The notes below the pieces were generated by a model. The model was given only the letters and a program-made list of their open reading frames with translations. It made no database searches and was not told the DNA's origin. DNA of 64,000 bases. Origin: Clostridia bacterium (GTDB lineage: Bacteria > Bacillota > Clostridia > Oscillospirales > Acutalibacteraceae). The stretch lies in assembly GCA_017410605.1 (NCBI GenBank), contig JAFQQN010000015.1, forward strand, positions 97,699 to 161,698. Direction: 5' to 3'. Made by a program: the position numbers and the translations under genes. Numbering within the stretch: position 1 is the stretch's first letter; each line of letters begins with the position of its first letter. Shown here in pieces: positions 54,860 through 61,608 of the stretch.

Positions 54860-55224
54860 TCAATTACCTCAATATAGGTTTTATAATACTGCTCTTGGAA
54901 GTTAATTGATTTTTCAATTTCTTCTCTTGTAAAATTCAAATCACAGGGAGCAGCAACGAGCTTGTCCTCAACGTCATTTTCACGGTGGGCAATGCCAATT
55001 ACCTTTGCGGTATATTCCGTTACAGGCTTATCCACACCGAGCAAGTAAACATCAAGTTCCTCACCGTCACCACCAATAACTCCGGGGATATATCCATAAT
55101 TGATTGGATAGGTCAAGCTATAATTTTCTTTCTTATGTACATAACCTATCGGACGGTCTATTTTAATATTTACCGTCTTGCCAAGATATGATTTTACAAG
55201 AGCTTTTCTTTCTTCAAATGTCAT
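54856..55224 (-). CDS. Short family I inorganic pyrophosphatase
   Basis: A 122-residue protein with the substrate and metal residues of soluble pyrophosphatase: DRPIGYVHKKENYSLTYPINYGYIPG and GGDGEELDVYLLG, then NDVEDKLVAAP. It is about 50 residues shorter than typical enzymes, which suggests a specialised or compact paralogue. It is the first gene of the minus-strand trio with the P-loop kinase (ATGA overlap) and ASCH-GNAT. It would pull reactions releasing diphosphate forward. Confidence 0.85.
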   Translation of the reverse strand: MTFEERKALVKSYLGKTVNIKIDRPIGYVHKKENYSLTYPINYGYIPGVIGGDGEELDVYLLGVDKPVTEYTAKVIGIAHRENDVEDKLVAAPCDLNFTREEIEKSINFQEQYYKTYIEVIE

Positions 55225-55258
55225 AATTTTTCCTTTATATAATTGTTAACATTAACCG

Positions 55259-56650
55259 TTATCTATTAATTATTTCATTGATTTTTTCCGCCAATAAGGC
55301 ACCAGCTGCTTTATGTTCTTCAACAGAAGGGTAACCTTGTCTTATAGAGTTATAATTCATTTTAAGAGTGAAAAAGCCGTTTAATTCTCCTCCCATTTGT
55401 GAAAGGATTTTTGTAATAGCTTCTTCTGAAGAAAGAGCAACACCACCCTTGCCTTCGGGTAAAAGCCTTCTTTGACAGTCATGGTCGATACCGTAACACC
55501 AAATAATTTTTGCATTAGGGTGGTCTGAACGAAGCTTAGTTAAAAATGAAGTTACTTTTTGCGTAATGTCAGAAAATTTCAAACCTGTTTTTGCATATAG
55601 ACTGGGATTTATATCAATTTCGCCATCGTCAATTATAATAATATCTGCTTCACGGGTTTGGGTGTATGGGGTATTAATGTTTGGTGCTGTTTTACTGTAA
55701 AGCTTTTCTAATATACCTTTATTTTCGCTTTCGTGCCAGGTTAAAGCAACTCCTGCACCTTGACGACCTAAAACCGAAATATCGGCATCTAAAAGTTCTG
55801 CAGCCACCATTGGGTAGGCCAGAGTACCGTCTTGATTTTTTCTGTCTCTCGCTACGCTTCTGTCAAATTCGTTTTCGAACCAAGTATCACTTAAAAGATT
55901 ACCCCAACCGGTAATTTGTGAACCGCCTAAAGCCTTAATATAAAGCTTTTTGTCTGCCGGTTTATCACTAAGTTCGCCAACAATTTCTATAGAGGTAAGC
56001 GAAATTCTTCCTTTTTCACAGTCGTCACTGCGAACTAGTCTAAGGTTATGTACACCATATTCAAGCTCTGTTGCTACTGTAAGACTTGTGGTTTCTGTAA
56101 GAGTGGTAATTTCTTCATTAAACAAAGCACCGTCTACATATATTTTTAAACGCGATTCTGAGCCTTTTTTACAGCTAAGGCATATATTAATATCACCTTG
56201 ACAGGTGGCATTCAGCTCAATGGTCGAGCCTGTCCAAAGCATTGAAAGACCATAGCCCGATTCAAAAGTAACACGGCCGGTTGTTTTAACCAGGTCAATA
56301 TTCTTTTTAGAGGTAGAAAAAGGTATGATTTTTGGCTTATTGTATGATGAGGTGTTTACTGTTGAGGTTTTATTGCTTTTAATCGAACTGTTTTGGGAAG
56401 TTACTATATTTTTAGAGGTTGATGCCTTATTAGATGTTGAGGATTTTTTAGAGGTTGATGACTTTTTAGAAGTTGCATTAGAAGTTGATGTTGTTTTTGG
56501 TAGGTTAGAGGAGGTAACTGTATTATTATCTATAGAAGAGGTTGTTTCGAAAAAATCTATAGAAGCGACGGACTCTTTATCATTTTTATTGCAACCTACA
56601 AGTCCAAATAACATTATAACTATTAAAATTAATGAAATAATTTTTTCCAT
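55259..56650 (-). CDS. Lipoprotein SGNH esterase, carbohydrate esterase family 2-like
   Basis: A 463-residue exported lipoprotein. The signal ends in the lipobox LFGLVGC near residue 20. A Ser/Thr/Lys-rich linker (about 30-115) follows, then a jelly-roll N-domain of the CE2 type, then an SGNH hydrolase with the nucleophile in ALGGSQITGWGN and the likely catalytic His in GYPSVEEHKAAG. CE2 enzymes deacetylate plant polysaccharides with a Ser-His pair. AGAGGTG lies 7 nt before the ATG at 56650, which is preferred over 56659. Anchored outside the cell, it may remove acetyl groups from hemicellulose. Confidence 0.8.
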   Translation of the reverse strand: MEKIISLILIVIMLFGLVGCNKNDKESVASIDFFETTSSIDNNTVTSSNLPKTTSTSNATSKKSSTSKKSSTSNKASTSKNIVTSQNSSIKSNKTSTVNTSSYNKPKIIPFSTSKKNIDLVKTTGRVTFESGYGLSMLWTGSTIELNATCQGDINICLSCKKGSESRLKIYVDGALFNEEITTLTETTSLTVATELEYGVHNLRLVRSDDCEKGRISLTSIEIVGELSDKPADKKLYIKALGGSQITGWGNLLSDTWFENEFDRSVARDRKNQDGTLAYPMVAAELLDADISVLGRQGAGVALTWHESENKGILEKLYSKTAPNINTPYTQTREADIIIIDDGEIDINPSLYAKTGLKFSDITQKVTSFLTKLRSDHPNAKIIWCYGIDHDCQRRLLPEGKGGVALSSEEAITKILSQMGGELNGFFTLKMNYNSIRQGYPSVEEHKAAGALLAEKINEIINR

Positions 56651-56788
56651 ATTAAGCACCTCTATATTTTATTTTAAATAATTTTATGTTAAAGTTCTAA
56701 AAAAGCAAGTTTAAATTTTAAACCTGATTTTTATGCTGTTATTTTACCATAAAATAAATAATAACACAATATTGAAAAACATAAAATG

Positions 56789-56819
56789 AGGTCGGCCCCG
56801 GCTAAACCAGGACCGACCT
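56789..56819 (-). terminator. Terminator after the recombinase gene
   Basis: The stem AGGTCGG/CCGACCT encloses a G/C-rich loop. On the minus strand CATTTTAT follows. The GC content is unusually high for the region. Confidence 0.7.
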
Positions 56820-56831
56820 TTATTAAAAAAC

Positions 56832-58577
56832 TTATTTTATGCTGTTTTCATAGGACTCGATCATCTTTTTAAAAGTGTGTCCCGTACGGCAGTCATTGAC
56901 AATACCGTTATCAGAGGACTCGTTTTCATCGGTATTTTCGGCATTTTTAATAGATTTATGGCGTTTTCGTAAGCTTGACAAATGTTTCTCAACCGTCTCT
57001 CCTGAGAAAATCTTAACCGAAATTTCAACAGTACCTTCTTCAATAGGGGTTACATAAATCTTGTCAATATACCTATTTATAAAGGCAGAGTCAATCATAT
57101 TTTGACTTGCTTCATTTTCAGCCTTTAGTAAAATGTTACGTATCTCTTCAATCTTCTGCTTATATTCGGAGCGTGAATTGATTTCATATTCAATTTCCTG
57201 AATAGCCGAGTAAACTTCCGCAGATTCGTCGGTGATTTGTTTATTCATCTCAACAAAATCTCTATCGCTGATTTGCCCTGCAATATTATACTCAAGCAAC
57301 TTTGATTTTTTCTTTGAAAGAAAATCAAGTCGGTCTTTTAACTTTTGCAGTTCACCCGATGAACTGTCTTTCGCTAAAACTTCAGCATACATGTTTGTGT
57401 ATTCTTCAATAATCAGCTTTGCATCCTCGGCGGTGTCTTTAAATACCTCGTAAAGAACTTCTTTGATTTCTTCTTCGTAAATAGTGAATGAGGGACAAGA
57501 GTCAGTACCGTTGTTGATTTTACCACTGCATATCCAACGGCTCAAGGTGTTCCCCTTGCGGTCTTTACTGTCCTTGCGGTAATAAAGTTTACCGCAGTGT
57601 GTACAGTACATTTTACCTGTCAACAGATTTGGGTGGTTGCATAGATTTTGTCTGTTCTTTACATCACGGCTACGCCTTCTAAGAACAGCGTTGGCTTTTT
57701 CCCATAACTCTTCATCGACAATAGCAGGAACAATTTCGCCTGTTTCATCTTTAAACATAACCCATTCTTCAGGCGGTAAAAACTTTTGCTTTTTAGTGAA
57801 CATATCAATAATCTTTACCTTGTTGCCTACATAATAGCCTTTGTATTTTGGGTTAGAAATGGTATTAGACATTGTGCTATGGCAGATGCGTTTACCGTTA
57901 TTGTTGCGGTATCCCTTGTTCCAAAAGATTTCCTCAATCTGTTTCATACTGTATTGGTCGGTTGCGTAAAGATCAAATAATTCACGAACCATCTCTGCTT
58001 CTTTTTCGTCAATAACTAATCGTTTGTTGTCCTTGCGGTAGCCGAATATACGGCTGTTGCCAAGGACAACGTTTTTCTTTATGGCCTCTTGATGACCGAA
58101 CTTAATACGTGAAGATAATTTTCTAAGTTCATCCTGAGCAATACCTGACATAATGGTTAATCGAAGTTCGCTGTCTTCATCTAGCGTATTTATATTATCG
58201 TTCTGAAAGAATACTCCCACACCATAGGAGAGTAGGTCACGAGTGTACTGAATACTGTCAAGCGTGTTACGGGCAAAACGTGTGATTTCCTTTGTGATAA
58301 CAAGATCAAAGAGCCCTGCCTTTGCATCGCTAATCATATTATGGAAGTTCTCACGCTTTTTGGTGCTCATACCCGAAAGACCTTCGTCAATATATCCCTC
58401 AACAAACTCCCAGTTAGCGTTCTTTTTAATAAAGTTTCGGTAATATGAAATCTGGTTGTCAAGAGAGTTTAACTGCTCGTCCTTTTCAGAAGATACACGG
58501 GCATAAAAGGTAACACGCATAGGTATTTCATATATGCTTTTTGTTCTCATCATCTGACGGACAGAATGCACATCCAT
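56832..58577 (-). CDS. Large serine recombinase
   Basis: A 581-residue site-specific recombinase of the type that moves integrative elements. The resolvase catalytic domain is at residues 17-165, with the active Ser in TFYARVSSEKDEQ and TKEITRFARNTLDS. The recombinase domain is at about 180-290. A zinc ribbon CTHCGKLY...CSGK/C is near 335-365. A long coiled coil (about 400-500) and a polar tail follow. AGGAG is 11 nt before the ATG. It stands divergent from the reverse transcriptase locus. It may mark one end of a mobile element; no att sites were identified. Confidence 0.93.
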   Translation of the reverse strand: MDVHSVRQMMRTKSIYEIPMRVTFYARVSSEKDEQLNSLDNQISYYRNFIKKNANWEFVEGYIDEGLSGMSTKKRENFHNMISDAKAGLFDLVITKEITRFARNTLDSIQYTRDLLSYGVGVFFQNDNINTLDEDSELRLTIMSGIAQDELRKLSSRIKFGHQEAIKKNVVLGNSRIFGYRKDNKRLVIDEKEAEMVRELFDLYATDQYSMKQIEEIFWNKGYRNNNGKRICHSTMSNTISNPKYKGYYVGNKVKIIDMFTKKQKFLPPEEWVMFKDETGEIVPAIVDEELWEKANAVLRRRSRDVKNRQNLCNHPNLLTGKMYCTHCGKLYYRKDSKDRKGNTLSRWICSGKINNGTDSCPSFTIYEEEIKEVLYEVFKDTAEDAKLIIEEYTNMYAEVLAKDSSSGELQKLKDRLDFLSKKKSKLLEYNIAGQISDRDFVEMNKQITDESAEVYSAIQEIEYEINSRSEYKQKIEEIRNILLKAENEASQNMIDSAFINRYIDKIYVTPIEEGTVEISVKIFSGETVEKHLSSLRKRHKSIKNAENTDENESSDNGIVNDCRTGHTFKKMIESYENSIK

Positions 58578-58645
58578 AAACTAAAATCTCCTCTCAAAAT
58601 TTTCGTCAATAAATTATTTGTTGTTCATTGTCAAATTACAATATT

Positions 58646-58674
58646 ATATTACCACAAACAAAATTAGAAATCAA
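58646..58674 (-). promoter_or_regulatory. Promoter of the recombinase gene
   Basis: On the minus strand TTGATT (58669-58674) and TAATAT (58646-58651) are separated by 17 nt. The upstream 58675-58740 is A/T-rich, with a small AAAGTTTA/TAAACTTT hairpin. Confidence 0.6.
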
Positions 58675-58740
58675 TACTTTGATTGGAAAGCAAATAATTG
58701 AAACGATAAAGTTTAACTGTGTTTGTAAACTTTTTGTAAA

Positions 58741-58767
58741 TTAGCACTCTTTTGCATAAAGTGCTAA
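58741..58767 (+). promoter_or_regulatory. CIRCE-like operator (HrcA site)
   Basis: TTAGCACTC-N9-AAGTGCTAA matches the CIRCE consensus TTAGCACTC-N9-GAGTGCTAA at 17 of 18 arm positions with the exact 9-nt spacer. It ends one base before the -35 box of the ncRNA/reverse transcriptase promoter. CIRCE is bound by the heat-shock repressor HrcA and normally controls groESL and dnaK operons. Confidence 0.85.
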
Positions 58768-58796
58768 TTGACTTTTACTGACTTTTGTGTTATTAT
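58768..58796 (+). promoter_or_regulatory. Promoter of the ncRNA-reverse transcriptase locus
   Basis: TTGACT (58768-58773) and TATTAT (58791-58796) are 17 nt apart, with an extended -10 TG (58789-58790, TGTTATTAT). The predicted start is at about 58803, just before the first RNA hairpin. Confidence 0.78.
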
Positions 58797-58802
58797 AATG
58801 TT

Positions 58803-59082
58803 GCCCTGTATGTAGGTACAGGGGAGGATGATTGTTGTCAAGACATTTCTGAGAATTATTTCCAGAATGAATGTTTGACTGTCTGACACTTGAACGGTGT
58901 CGGATGTAAAGCATAATGTTGTTATGACACATTCCTCCCACTCAATTATAACATATTTGAGTATTGGACAATTGGATAGCTGGTAAATCTATGACACAAA
59001 CCGTTAATTCGGTGCCACGAGTTACCACGTTAAAAAGTATATCCGTCAGCTAAGGAATGCTATCCTCCGTGCTGATGGATAT
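58803..59082 (+). ncRNA. Structured leader/non-coding RNA upstream of the reverse transcriptase
   Basis: About 280 nt with no supported sense gene but dense pairing. A 5' hairpin CCCTGTA/TACAGGG is at 58804-58823. A long-range stem, 58822-58830 with 58930-58939, continues through TGTCA/TGACA (58836-58840, 58925-58929). It encloses one hairpin at 58841-58876 and the hairpin CTGACAC/GTGTCGG (58883-58903). Then come ACTCAA/TTGAGT (58940-58962), TGGTAA/TTACCA (58981-59027) around ACCG/CGGT, and a 12-bp stem 59039-59050/59071-59082 with one G-U pair. Several defence reverse transcriptases use such an upstream RNA as template and partner. Confidence 0.7.
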
Positions 59083-59103
59083 TTCCAATTTTAAGGAGTA
59101 ATA

Positions 59104-60417
59104 ATGAATTTAGAATTATGGTTATCAGACCAACGTACAATTGAAAAAAGCAAAAAATACTACGCCCATTTTGATTTTAGAACAAGTATAGATGTACAAA
59201 AAGAGTATATTACTAATCCGGATAATATAGCAAAGCACAGCTTTTATCCGTTTATTCATTATGAAAAAAGCATGGTGAAGTTTAATAAAAACAAAGGTAA
59301 GAAAACTAAAGTTAGAGATATATGCTATGCTTCACACATTGATACTTGTATTTTTCAATACTATGGTTTTTTATTAAATGAATTATACAATGCGAAAATC
59401 AATCAACTTGGAACTTCAATGGTAGCAGTAGCGTACCGAACTGATTTGCATAAAAACAATATCCATTTTGCTAAAGTGGCAGTTGATTTTATTCGTGAAT
59501 CTAGCCCGTGCTATATTATGATTGGAGATTTCACTAATTTTTTTGATAATTTAGACCATAGGTACTTAAAAGAGCGTTGGTGTGAACTTTTGGGAACCGA
59601 AAATTTGCCAGAAGATCACTATGCAATCTTTAAAAACATAACCCGTTATAACAAGTGGGAGCTAACAGATTTACTGGAATTAAATAATTTAGAAGATACA
59701 GTTTCCGGTAGGCGTGAATTGAATTCTAAAAATCTAGTTCTTTCAAAAGATTTATATAAAAAGCACAGAAATCATATTGTTAAAAATAATACTGGTTATG
59801 GTATACCGCAGGGTTCTCCAATAAGCGGATTGTTAGCAAATCTCTATATGCTTGATATTGACAAACAGATAAATGATTATGTATCATCCCTTAATGGTTT
59901 ATATATGAGGTACAGCGATGATTTTATTGTGGTTATACCTAAATCAGAATCTGCAAAGATAGCGTTTGATAATGTCAAAAGTACAATCAATATTGCTCCC
60001 AGATTAGAATTACAGCCAGAAAAGACTCAGTATTTCAAATTTGAGAACAACGAGATAGCTAATTGTGGCAACGAATTTGATAATTCTGCAGATTGTAGCA
60101 ATCAATTTATGAATTTTTTGGGTTTTACTTTTGATGGTCACAAGGTTAGAATAAGAGCAAAAACTACTACTAAATATTATTACCGAATGTATAGCAAGGC
60201 TAAAACTATTGCTAAAAATGGTGGATATTCTTACAAAGGCAGAAGAATAAGCAAAAAGAATTTGTATAAAGGATATTCTATTCGAGGAGCCTTTTGTAAA
60301 CGAGGTAATTTTATTAGTTATGTTGAACGCTCAAAAGGCGTTTTCGGCAACGACGAAGCAATCGACCGTGATACAAAAAGACATATGCAAAAAATTAATA
60401 AGGCCTTAAATAGTTGA
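59104..60417 (+). CDS. Reverse transcriptase of the unknown-group/defence (DRT2-like) type
   Basis: A 437-residue reverse transcriptase. Motif A is MIGDFTNFFDNLDH (D142), motif B TGYGIPQGSPISGLLANLYM, and the catalytic box YMRYSDDFIVV (Y270-D273). Motif D follows as LELQPEKTQYF. A conserved-looking N-terminal block AKHSFYPFIHYEKSMVKFNK precedes the polymerase core. There is no group II intron maturase/endonuclease domain. The basic C-terminal tail (KAKTIAKNGG...KGRRISKKN) may bind RNA. AAGGAG is 5 nt before the ATG. A solo reverse transcriptase with a structured upstream RNA fits DRT2 best; retron, DRT3 and DRT9-type alternatives remain. Confidence 0.9.
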   Translation: MNLELWLSDQRTIEKSKKYYAHFDFRTSIDVQKEYITNPDNIAKHSFYPFIHYEKSMVKFNKNKGKKTKVRDICYASHIDTCIFQYYGFLLNELYNAKINQLGTSMVAVAYRTDLHKNNIHFAKVAVDFIRESSPCYIMIGDFTNFFDNLDHRYLKERWCELLGTENLPEDHYAIFKNITRYNKWELTDLLELNNLEDTVSGRRELNSKNLVLSKDLYKKHRNHIVKNNTGYGIPQGSPISGLLANLYMLDIDKQINDYVSSLNGLYMRYSDDFIVVIPKSESAKIAFDNVKSTINIAPRLELQPEKTQYFKFENNEIANCGNEFDNSADCSNQFMNFLGFTFDGHKVRIRAKTTTKYYYRMYSKAKTIAKNGGYSYKGRRISKKNLYKGYSIRGAFCKRGNFISYVERSKGVFGNDEAIDRDTKRHMQKINKALNS

Positions 60418-60428
60418 AAATATATTAA

Positions 60429-60463
60429 AACAGCGTCCTTTTAAGAATAGAATGGACGCTGTT
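60429..60463 (+). terminator. Terminator after the reverse transcriptase
   Basis: A perfect 10-bp stem AACAGCGTCC/GGACGCTGTT with a 15-nt loop is followed by CTCTTTATTT. Confidence 0.85.
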
Positions 60464-60496
60464 CTCTTTATTTAATAGAAACAATGCAAAATTATT

Positions 60497-61267
60497 TTAA
60501 TGTGTTTTAATCCCCTTATAGATGTAGTACGGCTTTGAGTAAAGATAAGTGCCGTTTGCATTTGCTTCTACAAGATTACTTATAAACTCATCGTATTCTT
60601 GTTTTGTAAGCACTCCTGTGTTTTCGCCTTCTACCCAGTTGGTTGTTTCGCCGACAAGCCATCCGATATTTTGACTGAATTCATAACCAAACATACCTTC
60701 TTTGTATTCGGTTTCGATAACGCTGTGGACACATATACTGCTTTCAAAAAATCCCGAATTATTAAATACTCCATAAACCCGTCTGCCCATCCAGCCGTCA
60801 AGGTCATCCATCCAGCCTTGTTTTGTTACAGCGTATGCGTGTATGCATTTGGTAATCAAATCTTGATTTTCACCGTTATAAACAACGCTGTCAAAATCAG
60901 CGTGTACACATATTACTGTTCCGCCTGGCTTCAAGATTCTATTTATTTCACTTACAAAAGTGTCTTTATCACTAATGCATTCAAGTAAATCTTTGGTTAA
61001 TACCAAATCAAATGTATTGTCGGGAAAGTCGAGTTTTCCTGCGCAGTTCATAACCTTAAGTTCGACAGGTGCACTGTACGGAATAATGCCAAAATTCCTA
61101 TCAGTTACATCTACCCCTATTGCTTTCGCAACATTGCCGGGGAACTCGTTTATAATTCCGTTAAGATAGCCTGCATTCCTGCATCCCAAATCCACAATAG
61201 CGGCATTATCGGGTAGGTCTATTAATTCATATATCGCTTCGTTAAGCGATGATTTGTTTATTTTCAT
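60497..61267 (-). CDS. Class I SAM-dependent methyltransferase
   Basis: A 256-residue methyltransferase. The SAM motif I is AAIVDLGCRNAGYLNG near residue 20. The acidic loop of motif II is IGVDVTDRN, and motif IV/post is FPDNTFDLVLTKDLLECI, then LKPGGTVICVH. The C-terminal 100 residues do not match a family I can name. It looks like a small-molecule rather than Erm-type rRNA enzyme. The frame is open to 61318, but AAGGAG lies 8 nt before the ATG at 61267. Expression appears to be gated by a leader peptide and terminator upstream. Confidence 0.85.
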   Translation of the reverse strand: MKINKSSLNEAIYELIDLPDNAAIVDLGCRNAGYLNGIINEFPGNVAKAIGVDVTDRNFGIIPYSAPVELKVMNCAGKLDFPDNTFDLVLTKDLLECISDKDTFVSEINRILKPGGTVICVHADFDSVVYNGENQDLITKCIHAYAVTKQGWMDDLDGWMGRRVYGVFNNSGFFESSICVHSVIETEYKEGMFGYEFSQNIGWLVGETTNWVEGENTGVLTKQEYDEFISNLVEANANGTYLYSKPYYIYKGIKTH

Positions 61268-61292
61268 AATAATTCTCCTTAAAATAAAAAAT

Positions 61293-61322
61293 ACTGTTGA
61301 TAGCTCTTGTGCCGTCAACAGT
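61293..61322 (-). terminator. Attenuator terminator in the methyltransferase leader
   Basis: On the minus strand ACTGTTGA (61315-61322) pairs with TCAACAGT (61293-61300), then runs into ATTTTTTATTTT. It lies between the leader peptide and the methyltransferase Shine-Dalgarno, so it stops transcription before the gene unless prevented. Confidence 0.75.
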
Positions 61323-61347
61323 ATAATAAAAAGTTAAGTTTCTTTTT

Positions 61348-61424
61348 ATCATTCGTTTAGGCACAAAGCGAAATAAGCCTGTACCTAAATCAGATACAAG
61401 CGTTCATCGTCTGCGTCGAATGAT
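61348..61424 (-). promoter_or_regulatory. Paired leader RNA (attenuator/anti-terminator region)
   Basis: The leader-peptide codon segment ATCATTCG pairs with CGAATGAT downstream (plus-strand 61417-61424 and 61348-61355). Inside, TTTAGGTAC pairs with GTGCCTAAA over 9 bp including one G-U. A ribosome stalled in the arginine codons would break the outer stem. Confidence 0.65.
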
Positions 61425-61436
61425 GATAGAGAACAT
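61404..61436 (-). CDS. Leader peptide MFSIIIRRRR
   Basis: A 10-codon reading frame with a perfect GGAGG 8 nt before its ATG, ending in TGA. Four consecutive arginine codons (CGA, CGC, AGA, CGA) form the C-terminus. Macrolide-bound ribosomes are known to stall at Arg/Lys-x-Arg/Lys motifs, as in the MRLR leader of ermD. The peptide overlaps one arm of the leader stem, which supports a role in ribosome-mediated attenuation of the methyltransferase gene. Confidence 0.8.
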   Translation of the reverse strand: MFSIIIRRRR

Positions 61437-61463
61437 AACCTCAACCTCCAATTCATTTACTTA

Positions 61464-61492
61464 ATGATAACATCAGGCCAAATTGTTGTCAA
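61464..61492 (-). promoter_or_regulatory. Promoter of the leader-methyltransferase unit
   Basis: On the minus strand consensus TTGACA (61487-61492) and TATCAT (61464-61469) are 17 nt apart. The predicted start is at about 61457, 21 nt before the leader ATG. Confidence 0.8.
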
Positions 61493-61554
61493 GAACATAA
61501 ATACTAAATTTAAGATTAGATAAAAGAAATTACGAATTAGATAATAACTGAACA

Positions 61555-61583
61555 TTGAATGCAAAGTCGAATTATGATAAAAT
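61555..61583 (+). promoter_or_regulatory. Promoter of araC-lipoprotein unit
   Basis: TTGAAT (61555-61560) and TAAAAT (61578-61583) are separated by 17 nt. The GGTGGAGAC site and ATG follow at 61609. Confidence 0.65.
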
Positions 61584-61608
61584 AGAAATAGTTAAAGGTG
61601 GTGGAGAC

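Noticed and set aside
58578..58740. Attachment site for the serine recombinase
   Set aside because: No convincing imperfect inverted repeat with a central dinucleotide, and no matching repeat at the other side of the accessory genes, could be found by eye.
58741..58941. A 66-codon antisense frame covering the reverse transcriptase leader RNA as an ordinary gene
   Set aside because: It has no ribosome binding site or promoter in the right place and runs through the CIRCE and promoter elements. It is used only as a note on the stop-free cDNA strand, not as a gene.
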